A DNA stretch of 64,000 nt from Nitrospirota bacterium (GTDB taxonomy: Bacteria; Nitrospirota; Thermodesulfovibrionia; Thermodesulfovibrionales; JdFR-88). The translations under genes and the position numbers were made by a program. Position 1 is the stretch's first letter. The number at the start of each line of letters is the position of its first letter. Below are positions 1 to 8,415 of this stretch, piece after piece. The notes beneath the pieces are model-generated. The model searched no databases. It saw nothing but the letters and a program-made list of their open reading frames with translations, and had not been told where the DNA came from. The stretch lies in the NCBI GenBank assembly GCA_021840255.1, contig JAKBYX010000001.1, forward strand, positions 62,001 through 126,000. The letters are read 5' to 3'.

Positions 1-495
1 GGTACGCTTGCCAAGGTGAAGATAGATTTTGAGACCCTGAAAGTGCTCTCTGATATGGCGCGGAAAAAATATAGTCTGTCGGGCTGCGTCCAGCACGGTG
101 CATCCACGCTTCCCGAAGAGGCCTTTGACATGTTCCCCAAAACCGGCACGGTAGAGGTCCATCTGGCCACCGGTTTCCAGAACATAATCTACGACAGCGA
201 GCACCTGCCCCAGGACTTCAAAAAAGAGGTCTACCATTTCATAAAAACCGAGTACGCCGCGGAAAAGAAAGAGAGCGAGACGGAAGATCAGTTCATCTAC
301 AAGACAAGAAAGAAGGGTTTTGGCCCGCTCAAGCAGAAATGGTGGAACCTTCCCGCAGGCATAAGGGCTGATATAATGAAAGAAATAGAGGCAAAGTTCG
401 AGCTCCTTTTTGACAAGCTCAAGGTGAAAAATACGCTGGACCTTGTAAACAGAAGCATAAAACCGGTCGCCGTGAAAAAGGAAGTCTTGCTTTAA
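1..495 (+). CDS. C-terminal part of a class II aldolase-like protein (5' truncated)
   Basis: The reading frame is open from base 1, so the gene begins before the window; only about 164 C-terminal residues are seen. The segment with HGASTLP followed by EVHLATGFQN resembles the C-terminal half of class II fructose-bisphosphate aldolase-type proteins, where a His-Gly-Ser/Ala-Ser loop binds metal and phosphate. The remaining ~90 residues are charged and helical with no recognised domain. It ends in TAA followed by a very strong hairpin terminator. The aldolase assignment rests on motif memory alone and the catalytic barrel is outside the window. Confidence 0.55.
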   Translation, partial: GTLAKVKIDFETLKVLSDMARKKYSLSGCVQHGASTLPEEAFDMFPKTGTVEVHLATGFQNIIYDSEHLPQDFKKEVYHFIKTEYAAEKKESETEDQFIYKTRKKGFGPLKQKWWNLPAGIRADIMKEIEAKFELLFDKLKVKNTLDLVNRSIKPVAVKKEVLL

Positions 496-510
496 AGGGC
501 AAAAAATAAA

Positions 511-553
511 ATTAAAAGGGCGGAGCCGGAAATTTTGGCTCCGCCCTTTTAAT
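511..553. terminator. Bidirectional intrinsic terminator
   Basis: A perfect 17-bp inverted repeat (511-527 with 537-553, loop of 9) contains a GC core flanked by A-rich and T-rich sequence on both sides. It would end the aldolase-like gene on the plus strand and could also work from the other side. Confidence 0.85.
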
Positions 554-689
554 TTTCACCCCAAACGCCTGGAGTGCGGCGGGAGCAACAGGGTTTTTTG
601 TTTTTTTGTTTTTTCCAGCTTGCCGGCAGATTTGAAACAGCCTCATTCCGGCATTAAAATAAATTAATGATATTTACTGGAGGAGAAAA

Positions 690-767
690 TGGTCGGGGCG
701 AGCCGATTCGAACGGCCGACCTCTCGCACCCCAAGCGAGTGCGCTAACCAAGCTGCGCTACGCCCCG
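690..767 (-). tRNA. tRNA-Pro(GGG)
   Basis: Read on the minus strand, a 7-bp acceptor stem (CGGGGCG with CGCCCCG), D arm, anticodon stem CTCGC/GCGAG with loop TTGGGGT and T arm are present. Loop positions 3-5 give anticodon GGG. A CCA end is encoded (minus-strand ...CGACCA, positions 693-690). It lies directly downstream of the MerR/IHF pair, a gene order seen in several sulfur-metabolising Gram-negative groups. Confidence 0.95.
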
Positions 768-797
768 ATTACCTTGAAAGAAAAAGAAACGAAAATT

Positions 798-1175
798 TTA
801 AAATTGTTCCAGGATTTCGCGAAGGCGGTTTCTTATGTACTGCAGACTGCCAGGCGATAAGGCCGCGTCCTCTTTTTCCTCTTTCGCTTCCCTGCTACCT
901 TCCGATTCCAGCCTGATCCGAACCCCTTCGATCGTATATTTATGATCGTAAAGGAGCTCTTTTATCCTTATTACCAGGTCGAGGTCCTTCCTGACGTACA
1001 CCCTCTGTCCCGACTTGTTCTTCCTCGGCCTAAGGAACGGGAATTCGGTTTCCCAATATCTTAACACATAAGATTCCACTTTTGTTATGCGGCTTACTTC
1101 GCCGATCTTATAGAAAAGCTTGTCCGGAAGCTTCTTCTGCTCCGGGTTGCTTTTACTGGCCCTCGCCCTTTGCAT
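798..1175 (-). CDS. MerR-family transcriptional regulator
   Basis: Protein of about 125 residues. The segment FYKIGEVSRITKVESYVLRY followed by WETEF is the classic MerR winged-helix N-terminus, then a KSGQRVY stretch and a helical region (KELLYDHKYTIEGVRIRL). The C-terminal part is short and charged with no Cys cluster, so this is not a metal sensor of the MerR/CueR kind; it belongs to the small MerR-like group found next to IHF-alpha. The start overlaps the end of ihfA by 23 bp, indicating co-transcription and translational coupling. The regulatory target is unknown. Confidence 0.85.
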   Translation of the reverse strand: MQRARASKSNPEQKKLPDKLFYKIGEVSRITKVESYVLRYWETEFPFLRPRKNKSGQRVYVRKDLDLVIRIKELLYDHKYTIEGVRIRLESEGSREAKEEKEDAALSPGSLQYIRNRLREILEQF

Positions 1176-1452
1176 TCTGTTTCTCTATGACCGCCTTCAT
1201 TTGATTGCTGGCCCTGAATGTGAGCACCCTTCTGGGCGTTATCTCAAGCTCGTCCCCCGTTTTAGGGTTCCTTCCCCTCCTGGCCCGTTTCTGTCTCACA
1301 TTGAAGGTGCCAAAACCGGAAAGCTTTACGCTCTCCCCTTCCCTGAAGGCTTGGGCTATCGTCTCAAATATGCTCTCCACGATCGTCTGGGCTTCCTTCT
1401 TGGAAAGTCCCACCTTTTCAAATATTATTTCGACGAGGTCAGCCTTTGTCAT
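1153..1452 (-). CDS. ihfA: Integration host factor alpha-like DNA-bending protein
   Basis: A 99-residue HU/IHF-family protein. It has the full family layout: an N-terminal helical part with GLSKKEAQTIVE, the KLSGFGTF turn, the flexible DNA-intercalating arm with the RRGRNPKTG motif, then ITPRRVLTFR and a C-terminal helix. The sequence tracks IHF-alpha better than HU. IHF bends DNA and commonly bridges sigma-54 promoters and their enhancers, which is relevant because this window has several such promoters. A good sigma-70 promoter lies just upstream (1486-1515), and merR follows in the same transcript. Confidence 0.93.
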   Translation of the reverse strand: MTKADLVEIIFEKVGLSKKEAQTIVESIFETIAQAFREGESVKLSGFGTFNVRQKRARRGRNPKTGDELEITPRRVLTFRASNQMKAVIEKQNAKGEGQ

Positions 1453-1485
1453 TATACGTTCAACCGCCTGATAAATATTTTCCTA

Positions 1486-1515
1486 ATTATATTGAGGACA
1501 TACAGAGGTTGTCAA
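1486..1515 (-). promoter_or_regulatory. Sigma-70 promoter of ihfA-merR
   Basis: On the minus strand TTGACA (1515-1510) is followed after 18 bp by TATAAT (1491-1486), both perfect matches. The predicted start is about 25 bases upstream of the ihfA ATG. Confidence 0.85.
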
Positions 1516-1654
1516 TAGAAATTTCAGAAAATTGGCCGCCGGAGCCTGAATGTCCGCCCCATGCGCTCCACGGTCCGATCCGAATGGCTATCCTACCCGG
1601 TAACTCTTCATTATACATTGAAATTTCGGGCCGGGGATGATATTCTATTGGGAC

Positions 1655-1727
<73 letters not shown>

Positions 1728-1759
1728 CTTCCATTTCCATGAAAAGGAGGCGATTGAAA

Positions 1760-1834
1760 ATGGCTTGCAAAGGCAAATGCGGCACGGGCAAAACCAAGGG
1801 TAAAGAGGCAGACAAGGGGACGAAAAAGAAGTAA
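1760..1834 (+). CDS. 24-residue Lys/Gly/Cys-rich peptide
   Basis: A short frame, MACKGKCGTG followed by a Lys/Thr-rich tail, is preceded by a near-perfect ribosome binding site (AAAGGAGG, spacing about 10) and followed 26 bases later by a strong terminator. It sits just downstream of tRNA-Ala and may be cotranscribed with it. The CxxxC pair and high basic charge suggest metal or RNA binding, but I know no family and claim no function. The RBS, terminator and compact frame make it more than a chance ORF. Confidence 0.5.
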   Translation: MACKGKCGTGKTKGKEADKGTKKK

Positions 1835-1860
1835 GGTAATTTCTCCCGTTCTAAGATTGA

Positions 1861-1897
1861 AAAGGGCCAGGAAAAAAATTTCCCGGCCCTTTTTTTG
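1861..1897 (+). terminator. Intrinsic terminator after the tRNA-Ala/small peptide unit
   Basis: A 14-bp stem (1861-1874 with 1879-1892, one mismatch) is followed by a run of eight T. Confidence 0.85.
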
Positions 1898-1919
1898 TGC
1901 CAGTCTGCTGGATCTTCCT

Positions 1920-2501
1920 TCAGGAGCGCTTGCCTATTGAAAAAGCCTTTCCCAACTGCCTGCCCACCCCATAATAAAAACGGCTTTCAGGGGTAAAAAT
2001 GAGAGGCCGAAGTTTTTCGATATCGGGGGTGAGGCCTCCTTCAGCCAGGACGGACTCGTCTGCCTTTACGTCCATTATCTCCCCTACGAACTGCGTGTGC
2101 AGGCCTATCTCCACCGTCTGCAGGAGCCTGCATTCGATCACGAAAGGGAACTCGCCCACATACGGGGCGTCCACTACGGCGCTTTTTACGGGGGTAAGAC
2201 CAGTGGCCTTGAACTTGTCCTCGTTCTTGCCTGATACCATCCCGAAGTAATCCGCTTCCTTTATATTCCGCTCCCCCGGTATGCTTATCGTGAAGGCCTT
2301 TCTCTCAACCAGATTTCCGTACGAATACGTGGCCTTCCTTAAGGAAACGGCGATAGCGGGAGGGGCTGAACAGCAGACCCCGCCCCATGCCGCCGTCATT
2401 ACGTTGGGCCTTCCTTCCCTGTCATATGTGCCCACTACCATAACGGGTGTTGGATAGAAAAGGACCTTGGCGCCGAAAGATTTTTTCTCTGAAAGTTCCA
2501 T
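1920..2501 (-). CDS. Flavin reductase-like (flavoredoxin-type) FMN-binding protein
   Basis: A 193-residue split-barrel flavoprotein of the flavin reductase family. The N-terminal segment [20 protein letters not shown] and [12 protein letters not shown] are the FMN-binding strands of this family, and [15 protein letters not shown] is the usual second signature. Members either reduce FMN with NAD(P)H or act as electron-transfer flavoredoxins in sulfur-metabolising anaerobes; which applies here cannot be read from the sequence. Monocistronic, convergent with the tRNA-Ala unit. Confidence 0.85.
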   Translation of the reverse strand: MELSEKKSFGAKVLFYPTPVMVVGTYDREGRPNVMTAAWGGVCCSAPPAIAVSLRKATYSYGNLVERKAFTISIPGERNIKEADYFGMVSGKNEDKFKATGLTPVKSAVVDAPYVGEFPFVIECRLLQTVEIGLHTQFVGEIMDVKADESVLAEGGLTPDIEKLRPLIFTPESRFYYGVGRQLGKAFSIGKRS

Positions 2502-2667
2502 TATTGGCCTCCCGGACCGGATTTTAGTTAATAAATGCTTAATGAGGACGAACCTATTTTCATTCCCGTGTTGTATAATATCAACCGTTCTGGTTCTGGC
2601 TATAATATACTTGGTCTTTGCTTTTATTCCATCTTAAAATTTTAAAAAATAAAGGAGCGGCGTAAAC

Positions 2668-2853
2668 ATGGGACTGCTAAAGGCTTTGAAAAATCTGTTT
2701 ATGGCGCCTGAAGAAGATCCTGCCCGGCCCGAGACCGGCCGTAATGACCCCTGCTGGTGCGGTAGCGGCGTCAAATACAAGAAATGCCACCTTGCCGAAG
2801 ATGAAAAAAAGCTTTCCAAAAAGTATGAGGCCTCCTGCTCCGGCAACACGTGA
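2668..2853 (+). CDS. Small SEC-C zinc-binding protein
   Basis: A 61-residue protein whose second half is a SEC-C motif: [18 protein letters not shown], the CxC-x8-CH zinc ligands found at the C-terminus of SecA and in many small accessory proteins. The N-terminal half is an amphipathic helix. A clear RBS (AAAGGAG) precedes the ATG. In SecA the motif contacts SecB and ribosomes; a free-standing SEC-C protein has no assigned job. Confidence 0.8.
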   Translation: MGLLKALKNLFMAPEEDPARPETGRNDPCWCGSGVKYKKCHLAEDEKKLSKKYEASCSGNT

Positions 2854-2927
2854 AAGGCCTCTCATTAGCTGGGTCCAGCGTTAAATCTTTACTGTAAAAA
2901 GTGTTTTTTGTTAATATGTAACGTTGT

Positions 2928-3020
2928 GGAGAGGTGGCCGAGTCGGTCGAAGGCAGCCGCCTGCTAAGCGGTTGTGGGGGTAACACCTCACCCAGGGTTC
3001 GAATCCCTGCCTCTCCGCCA
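2928..3020 (+). tRNA. tRNA-Ser(GCT)
   Basis: Class II tRNA with acceptor GGAGAGG/CCTCTCC, anticodon stem GCCGC/GCGGT with loop CTGCTAA (anticodon GCT), a long variable arm (TGTGGGGGTAACACCTCACC region) and an encoded CCA end (3018-3020). Confidence 0.95.
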
Positions 3021-3058
3021 TTAAAGAGACAATTTAAAAGCGATAAGGAGGACGTACC

Positions 3059-3556
3059 ATGTTTAAGAAAGCAATCTTGCTCCTCGCCGCACTAACTCTT
3101 GCTCTTGGATTTGCATCCTGCAAGAAAAAAGAGGAGCAGCCCCCGCAACAGGCAGCCCCTGCCCCGCAGCAGATGCCTAGCATAGTCATGCCGCAGGGTG
3201 GGCCGCAAGTGGTCGTGCCGGCGGAAGTGAAGGACTCCTGGAAGGCTGTTTCACTGGTGATAGTCAACAAGACCACGGGGAAAACCGCGGAGGCCACTGT
3301 AAAGATAGGCTCCAGCTACACGATACCCGGCTCGCAGATGCAGATCGAAGTGCTCAGCTTCCTGCCGGATTTCAAGATGTCCGGCACCCAGATAACCTCT
3401 GTCTCTAATGACCCCAACAATCCGGCAGCCCAGGTGCGGATAGAGGACAACGGAAAGAAGATATTCAAGGGTTGGCTTTATTCCAAATACCCGGCCATCC
3501 ACCCGTTTGAGAACGACAAGTACGGAGTGACCCTCAAAGAGGGTATAAAAAAATAA
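3059..3556 (+). CDS. DUF2155 lipoprotein
   Basis: A 165-residue exported lipoprotein. The N-terminus (MFKKAILLLAALTLALGF then ASC) is a signal peptide with lipobox, the mature part begins with Lys-rich and Pro/Gln-rich linker, and the C-terminal ~90 residues hold the DUF2155 pattern (YTIPGSQMQIEVLSFLPDF ... SKYPAIHPFE). The RBS (AAGGAGG) is good and a strong terminator follows the stop. Function of the family is unknown. Confidence 0.85.
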   Translation: MFKKAILLLAALTLALGFASCKKKEEQPPQQAAPAPQQMPSIVMPQGGPQVVVPAEVKDSWKAVSLVIVNKTTGKTAEATVKIGSSYTIPGSQMQIEVLSFLPDFKMSGTQITSVSNDPNNPAAQVRIEDNGKKIFKGWLYSKYPAIHPFENDKYGVTLKEGIKK

Positions 3557-3591
3557 AGAAGTAAAAACAGGCGAAACAAAAAAAGAAAACG

Positions 3592-3621
3592 AGGGCCCCG
3601 GAAAATTTTTTCCGGGGCCCT
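3592..3621 (+). terminator. Intrinsic terminator
   Basis: A self-complementary GC-rich stem (3592-3605 with 3608-3621; realistically 12 bp with a small loop) rich in GGGCCCC follows the DUF2155 gene. Confidence 0.75.
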
Positions 3622-3689
3622 TCCAATTTGCAGGATCTTTTAATGCCGGAGAGCCCGGCCTCTTTTTGATCTGAATATTTTATTGTCAG

Positions 3690-3989
3690 TTACTTTTGGG
3701 CAAATGTGTTGCATTTTGCATTGTTTCCGCTGGCGACAACGTCGATACCGTCGGCGGAACATTCGAGGTTCCTGTTATGTTTGCAGTTTTCCACCTTGCA
3801 GGCTCCAACGGCCCCTGTCTGGTCCACACCTCCCTTGCTTGAACTCCTCATGAAAGTGTCACAGTAAGGCTGAGGCCCTCCGACCGTTATGGCCATTGCA
3901 TGGCACTCGTTGCCTGCCCTGTTGTACGAACATTCTGAGACGTTGCACCCCTTGATGACAGCCATTTGCATGGTAATACTTGTCGGCAT
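3690..3989 (-). CDS. Two-repeat DUF1540 cysteine protein
   Basis: A 99-residue protein with two copies of the DUF1540 module: CNVSECSYN...C...C and CKVENCKHN...C...C, each ending in CDTF or CNTF. The spaced Cys suggest metal binding. The start is placed at the ATG at 3989 because AAAGGAGGT lies 8 bases upstream; an in-frame ATG 33 bases earlier would put the RBS inside the gene. Function unknown; the family is common in anaerobes. Confidence 0.8.
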   Translation of the reverse strand: MPTSITMQMAVIKGCNVSECSYNRAGNECHAMAITVGGPQPYCDTFMRSSSKGGVDQTGAVGACKVENCKHNRNLECSADGIDVVASGNNAKCNTFAQK

Positions 3990-4157
3990 CTGAATGCACC
4001 TCCTTTTTTTGCAGCCCGTCACGGACTTTTTCTTTCTTTTGATTCCATTCTATCAACTGCCCATTTCATGTCAACCGGGCGTACTAACCGCGCACATATT
4101 CGAGCATCCCGCGCGTAGCAGGCTTCCATAACGCCGTTATCCAGGTATGATTTAACA

Positions 4158-5147
4158 ATGGAGGCAAAAAAGAAGGAGAAAAAAATAGAGTCGGCATCGT
4201 ATGACTGCGTTATAGTGGGGGCAGGCCCCGGAGGGCTGCAGGCAGCCATCTATCTTTGCCGGTACGGCCGTGACGTCCTTGTCTTGGACAGGGGCGGAGG
4301 CAGAACAAGACACGCCAAGCGGATAGAAAACTTCCTCACCCATTCAATAATCTCCGGCCGGGAGCTCATTGAGAAGGGCCTGGCGCAGGCGGCGCGTTTC
4401 GGCGCTCGGGTTGAAAGAAAGACTGTGAGCTCCATCGGGGTAAAAAATTATCCCGCCGAAGAGGCCCCTGAAGAAGCCCCCAAAATACCAACTCAGGAAG
4501 GTCCGTTCTTTTTGACCGAAACCGCCGGCGGGGGGCTCTACCGGTCCAGGACCGTTATAGTCTCCAGCGGGGCGCGGGACGTGCTTCCCAGGATCGAGAA
4601 CCTCGCCAAGTATTTCGCATTGAGTTTTTTTACCTGTGTAGACTGCGACGGATACAGGACGAGGGGCAAAAAGACCGCCATACTCGGAAATTCGGAGGGG
4701 ACGCTCCGCCTTGCGCTGGCAATAAAACGGATGTACACAAAAGACCTCACGGTCGTTCTGGACGATTATGCGCCTCCTCCCGGATATGTGGATGAAATGA
4801 ACCAGGAAGGAATTGAGGTCCTGTTTGACAGTCCGGCAAGCCTTCTTGGCGAAGATGAACTGCGCTGGCTGGAACTAAAAAGCGGAAGACGCATACTGTG
4901 TGAGGCGGTGCTTTCGAATTATGGATACCGGTTGAATGACGCGTTCCTTGAGGGGCTAAAAGATCGCCTCAAAAGGGATTCCACGGGGCTGAAGTACCAG
5001 ACAAACCGGCACTTCGAATCCAGCCTGCCAGGGCTTTATATAGTGGGCCCGCTTGCGGGAAGCGATCAGGCGATCATAGCCGCTGGCGAGGGCGCCATGG
5101 CCGCCATGGACATAAACAAAAAGCTCATTGAAATGTATTCAGATTAA
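4158..5147 (+). CDS. Thioredoxin reductase-like FAD/NAD(P) oxidoreductase
   Basis: A 329-residue two-dinucleotide-domain protein. FAD motif GAGPGG is at residues 21-26. A CVDCDGY motif near residue 160 replaces the CATCDG of thioredoxin reductase, so the redox-active Cys pair is kept. The C-terminal FAD segment GLYIVGPLAGSDQAIIAAGEG is typical. The segment around residues 90-110 is a Glu/Pro-rich insertion not seen in classic TrxB. It likely moves electrons from a nicotinamide cofactor to a thioredoxin-like partner, but the NADPH motif is degenerate (GNSEG rather than GGGxxA), so the donor is uncertain. No thioredoxin gene is adjacent. Confidence 0.75.
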   Translation: MEAKKKEKKIESASYDCVIVGAGPGGLQAAIYLCRYGRDVLVLDRGGGRTRHAKRIENFLTHSIISGRELIEKGLAQAARFGARVERKTVSSIGVKNYPAEEAPEEAPKIPTQEGPFFLTETAGGGLYRSRTVIVSSGARDVLPRIENLAKYFALSFFTCVDCDGYRTRGKKTAILGNSEGTLRLALAIKRMYTKDLTVVLDDYAPPPGYVDEMNQEGIEVLFDSPASLLGEDELRWLELKSGRRILCEAVLSNYGYRLNDAFLEGLKDRLKRDSTGLKYQTNRHFESSLPGLYIVGPLAGSDQAIIAAGEGAMAAMDINKKLIEMYSD

Positions 5148-5230
5148 AGCAGGTTTTCCCTTCAGGGCATCCTGGCGAGTTGGATCAGCATAAAAGGAGG
5201 GGCTTGATGCGCCCGCCGGGCAGGCGGCGT

Positions 5231-5240
5231 ATGCTATAAT
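5231..5240 (+). promoter_or_regulatory. Extended -10 promoter for the phosphoglycolate phosphatase gene
   Basis: ATGCTATAAT gives an extended -10 (TGC-TATAAT, hexamer 5235-5240). Its last base is six bases before the ATG at 5246, so the message would start at or next to the start codon. Confidence 0.55.
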
Positions 5241-5245
5241 TCGCG

Positions 5246-5938
5246 ATGCCGATCTCTTTATTCATATTTGACCTGGACGGCACCCTCGTAGATACCCTTG
5301 CCGATATCACGTACTCCCTGAACCACGCGCTGGCCGGAAAGGGACTGGGCCCTCTGTCCCAGGGCCGCGTAAAGAAACTCATAGGCGAGGGGGTCGGGAG
5401 ACTTATAGAAAGAGCTGTCTCCGGGCAGAAGCCCAAAGTGGACCCCGAACTCACCCTGGAGATAAGGGAGAAATTCATCTCACACTACCGCAGGCATCTG
5501 CTTGACCATTCAGACACTTACCCGGGAGTCCCGGAGGTCCTCAGGGGGCTGCATGGATTCAAAAAAGCCATCATATCAAACAAGATGCATTCCCTTACAG
5601 TGAAGATCCTCGAAGGGCTTGAACTTGCCCCATATTTCGATCTTGTCGCCGGGCCGGAAACGGTAGCGGAAAAGAAGCCGTCCGCCGCCCCCGTGCTTTA
5701 TGTGCTTGATAAACTGGCAACGGATGCCATGGACGCGGTCATGGTCGGCGACAGCAGGTTTGACATAAAGGCGGGCAGGAACGCCAAGGTCAAGTGCACA
5801 GTGGGGGTTACATACGGCTACGATAACGCAAGCGGCCTGAAAGAGGCCGATTACGTTATCGGCAACATTGGAGAACTCGTTGCCACCCTGTACCGTAACG
5901 AACCCATGCTTGAGCGGAGACTGGCCCCTCGCGACTAA
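5246..5938 (+). CDS. gph: HAD-family phosphoglycolate phosphatase
   Basis: A 230-residue HAD hydrolase. Motif I is FDLDGTLVDT near the N-terminus, a helical cap follows, motif II lies around IISNKMHS, motif III Lys is in EKKPSAAP and motif IV is MVGDSRFDIKAGRNA. It would remove phosphate from 2-phosphoglycolate, a DNA-repair and oxygenation by-product, although HAD substrate calls are loose. There is no ribosome binding site and the -10 box lies directly upstream, suggesting a leaderless message. The stop codon overlaps the rnfB stop on the opposite strand. Confidence 0.8.
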   Translation: MPISLFIFDLDGTLVDTLADITYSLNHALAGKGLGPLSQGRVKKLIGEGVGRLIERAVSGQKPKVDPELTLEIREKFISHYRRHLLDHSDTYPGVPEVLRGLHGFKKAIISNKMHSLTVKILEGLELAPYFDLVAGPETVAEKKPSAAPVLYVLDKLATDAMDAVMVGDSRFDIKAGRNAKVKCTVGVTYGYDNASGLKEADYVIGNIGELVATLYRNEPMLERRLAPRD

Positions 5939-7122
5939 GCCGCGGCAGTCGAGCTTTCAGCCTTGCCGTTTTTTTGTTTTTTAAGCGCGGCCGCCTCCAT
6001 TATCGCAGGAGCGTTAAAAGTGCCGTTTATGGCCTGCACCGGGCACTTCTCCGTACAGATCCCGCAGCCTATGCACTTGGACTGATCTATCGAGTGCTTC
6101 TGCTTCAGCACACCCGATGCGGCATCCACGGGACATACCTTCTGGCAGATATTGCAGCCGATGCAATTGTCCATGATATATGCTTTGGCCCTGTGGGGTA
6201 TATAGTCCTTTATGGCCCCGGTGGGACATTTGGAGACGCAAAGCCCGCAGGTCTTGCACTTGTTGATATCTATCTTCGCCAGGTTGCCGGATACGGTGGC
6301 GGCCTCGAACGGGCAAACCTTCTCACACATGCCGCATGCTATGCAGCCCACCTGGCAGTTTTTCCTGGTGTCAACGCCTTTGTCCTTTGAATGGCAGGCC
6401 ACGAGCACTTCCCTGGAGGCAGGCAGAACCTCAATGACCTTAACGGGACATGCGGCCTCGCATTTGCGGCATCCGGTGCATTTGGTGATGTCCACAAAGG
6501 GCAGGCCCTCTTCTGTCATGGTTATCGCGCCGAACGGGCAGACTTTCGCGCAAGTGCCGTAGCCAAGGCACCCGTACCTGCAGGCCTTGTCCCCTCCGCC
6601 AGCCAGTATCGCGGCCCGGCAGTCATGGACGCCTTCATATTTGTATCTCTCTTTCGCCTTGGTGCTGCCACCCTGGCACATTACCCTGGCAAATTCCGGC
6701 TCTTTGACCACCGCGGTCTTGCCGGTGATCGCCGCCACCTGAAGGGCGACCGATTCCTTGCCTGGTGCGCACAAATTGGCGCCCACATCCTCCCTGGCCA
6801 CAACGGCCTCGGCATAGCTCTGGCAACCGGCGAACCCGCAGGCCCCGCAGTTTGCACCCGGCAGGGCGTTTCTTACCTGCGTCACCTTCGGATCTACCTT
6901 CACAGCAAACTTTTGGGCGGCAATAGCCAGCCCAAGCCCGAAAATAGCACCCATGCCGCCTAGAAAGATCAGGGTGAACTTGATCATCTGGACAGGTTCA
7001 AATGACGAGGTCCCCGCCGCCTTCCCGCCCTCTTGTACCAGCGGGGTCAAATTATGCGAGCTGGCAGCCCTTATAACCTCCCCAAACAATCCCAGGATGC
7101 TCAAAATCCCGTGCAAAAGCAT
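5935..7122 (-). CDS. rnfB: RnfB, ferredoxin-rich subunit of the Rnf complex
   Basis: A 395-residue protein, last gene of rnfCDGEAB. A membrane segment (about residues 45-70) is followed by the Fe4S4 domain with NCGACGFAGC and then six further Cys clusters of the CxxCxxCxxxCP or related type, so up to seven Fe-S centres. E. coli RnfB is about half this size; the long form is known from acetogens and other anaerobes. It takes electrons from reduced ferredoxin and passes them to the membrane subunits. The Ala/Glu/Ser tail is dispensable-looking. The gene is convergent with gph, the two stop codons overlapping in the tetranucleotide CTAA. Confidence 0.95.
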   Translation of the reverse strand: MLLHGILSILGLFGEVIRAASSHNLTPLVQEGGKAAGTSSFEPVQMIKFTLIFLGGMGAIFGLGLAIAAQKFAVKVDPKVTQVRNALPGANCGACGFAGCQSYAEAVVAREDVGANLCAPGKESVALQVAAITGKTAVVKEPEFARVMCQGGSTKAKERYKYEGVHDCRAAILAGGGDKACRYGCLGYGTCAKVCPFGAITMTEEGLPFVDITKCTGCRKCEAACPVKVIEVLPASREVLVACHSKDKGVDTRKNCQVGCIACGMCEKVCPFEAATVSGNLAKIDINKCKTCGLCVSKCPTGAIKDYIPHRAKAYIMDNCIGCNICQKVCPVDAASGVLKQKHSIDQSKCIGCGICTEKCPVQAINGTFNAPAIMEAAALKKQKNGKAESSTAAA

Positions 7123-7179
7123 TTTATTATTTCACCCCTTAATTAAATAAACTTTTTTATTTATATTTTATCATTCCGG

Positions 7180-7761
7180 TTAGAGTGTAATCAAACCGGA
7201 AAAACCCACAAAGGCCAGCGCTATCAACCCGGTAAGGATAAAAGCGATCGGCAACCCCCTGAAAGGTGTGGGGACGTCAGCAAGCTCCAGCTTTTCCCTG
7301 ATGCTGGCCATTATTATCAGGGCCAGAGCAAAACCCAGGCCGGAGCCAAGGCCGAAGGCCATTGATTCTATAAAGGAATATCCCGAATCGGCGTTGATAA
7401 GAGGCACGGCAAGAATGATGCAGTTCGTGATGATAAGGGCCAGGTAAATGCCCAGTTTGTAATAGAGGCCCGGCGCCACTTTCCTCATCATTGTGTCAGC
7501 CGCCTGGACGAAACCCGCCACTATGACAATGAAGACCACTATCTCCAGGAACTGAAGATGGTATGGCGTCATTATAAAATGATAAGCCACCCAGCTAAGC
7601 GCGGAGCTTATAACCATGACGGACGTGAACGTGATGCTCATTCCGATTGCCGTGTCCATCTTCTTGGTGACGCCCATGAAGATGCAAAGCCCCAGGTAGC
7701 GGGTAAACACGAAATTATTGACCAGTGAGGCCGCGACTATAAGCTCAAGGAGTTTTGCCAT
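7180..7761 (-). CDS. rnfA: RnfA, membrane subunit
   Basis: A 193-residue integral membrane protein of the RnfA/NqrE family with six hydrophobic helices. The N-terminal stretch NNFVFTRYLGLCIFMG carries the conserved Cys in a half-membrane helix that, with its mirror in RnfE, holds the intramembrane iron-sulfur cluster. It sits 57 bp ahead of rnfB and 18 bp after rnfE. Confidence 0.96.
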   Translation of the reverse strand: MAKLLELIVAASLVNNFVFTRYLGLCIFMGVTKKMDTAIGMSITFTSVMVISSALSWVAYHFIMTPYHLQFLEIVVFIVIVAGFVQAADTMMRKVAPGLYYKLGIYLALIITNCIILAVPLINADSGYSFIESMAFGLGSGLGFALALIIMASIREKLELADVPTPFRGLPIAFILTGLIALAFVGFSGLITL

Positions 7762-7779
7762 TTAAAAGATCCCCCGTTA

Positions 7780-8415
7780 TTAATGCCCGCCCCCGGAGGC
7801 GCCGTGTCCCCCGAAGAACCTTATGTCTATCCAGTTGAAAAACCCCATAAGAAGCCCCACTGCGAAAAACCCCCCGGCAGGCAGCGCGAACAAAAGCACC
7901 GGCTTTGAGGGCACTACGGAATATCCGAAAAGTGACCCGCTGCCAAGCAGCTCCCGAAAGAAGCTTATGGACACAAGCGCCACAAGAAACCCCAGCCCCA
8001 TACCCAGGCCGTCAAACAGCGACGGCATGAACTTGTTCTTGCTGGCGAAGAGCTCCGCCCTTGAAAGTATTATGGCAAAGGCCACTATCAGCTGAAGGTA
8101 AAGACCGATCTTCTGGTAGACCGGATAGGCGAAGGCCTCCAGCAGCAGGTTGATGGCCGTAACCCATGTGGCTATTATAAGGATGTACGCAGGCAGCCTT
8201 ATCCTCTCGTGGATAACGTTGCGTACGAGCGAGATCGATACGTTGGCCAGCGTCTGGACGGCAAAAACCCCTATCCCCATCAGAAGCCCGTTTTCAAGCG
8301 TGTTTGTAACAGCCACAGCGGGGCAAAGGCTGAGAGCGATCCTGAAAACAGGGTTTTCTCCAAATATGCCGTTTTTCAAAAGCCCTATATAACTGACTTT
8401 GCCGTCGGTGCTCAT
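7780..8415 (-). CDS. rnfE: RnfE, membrane subunit
   Basis: A 211-residue paralogue of RnfA with six membrane helices; the segment NPVFRIALSLCPAVAVT carries the conserved Cys that pairs with the one in RnfA. A His/Gly-rich C-terminal tail (GGHGASGGGH) is a local oddity. The start overlaps the rnfG stop by 4 bp. Confidence 0.96.
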   Translation of the reverse strand: MSTDGKVSYIGLLKNGIFGENPVFRIALSLCPAVAVTNTLENGLLMGIGVFAVQTLANVSISLVRNVIHERIRLPAYILIIATWVTAINLLLEAFAYPVYQKIGLYLQLIVAFAIILSRAELFASKNKFMPSLFDGLGMGLGFLVALVSISFFRELLGSGSLFGYSVVPSKPVLLFALPAGGFFAVGLLMGFFNWIDIRFFGGHGASGGGH

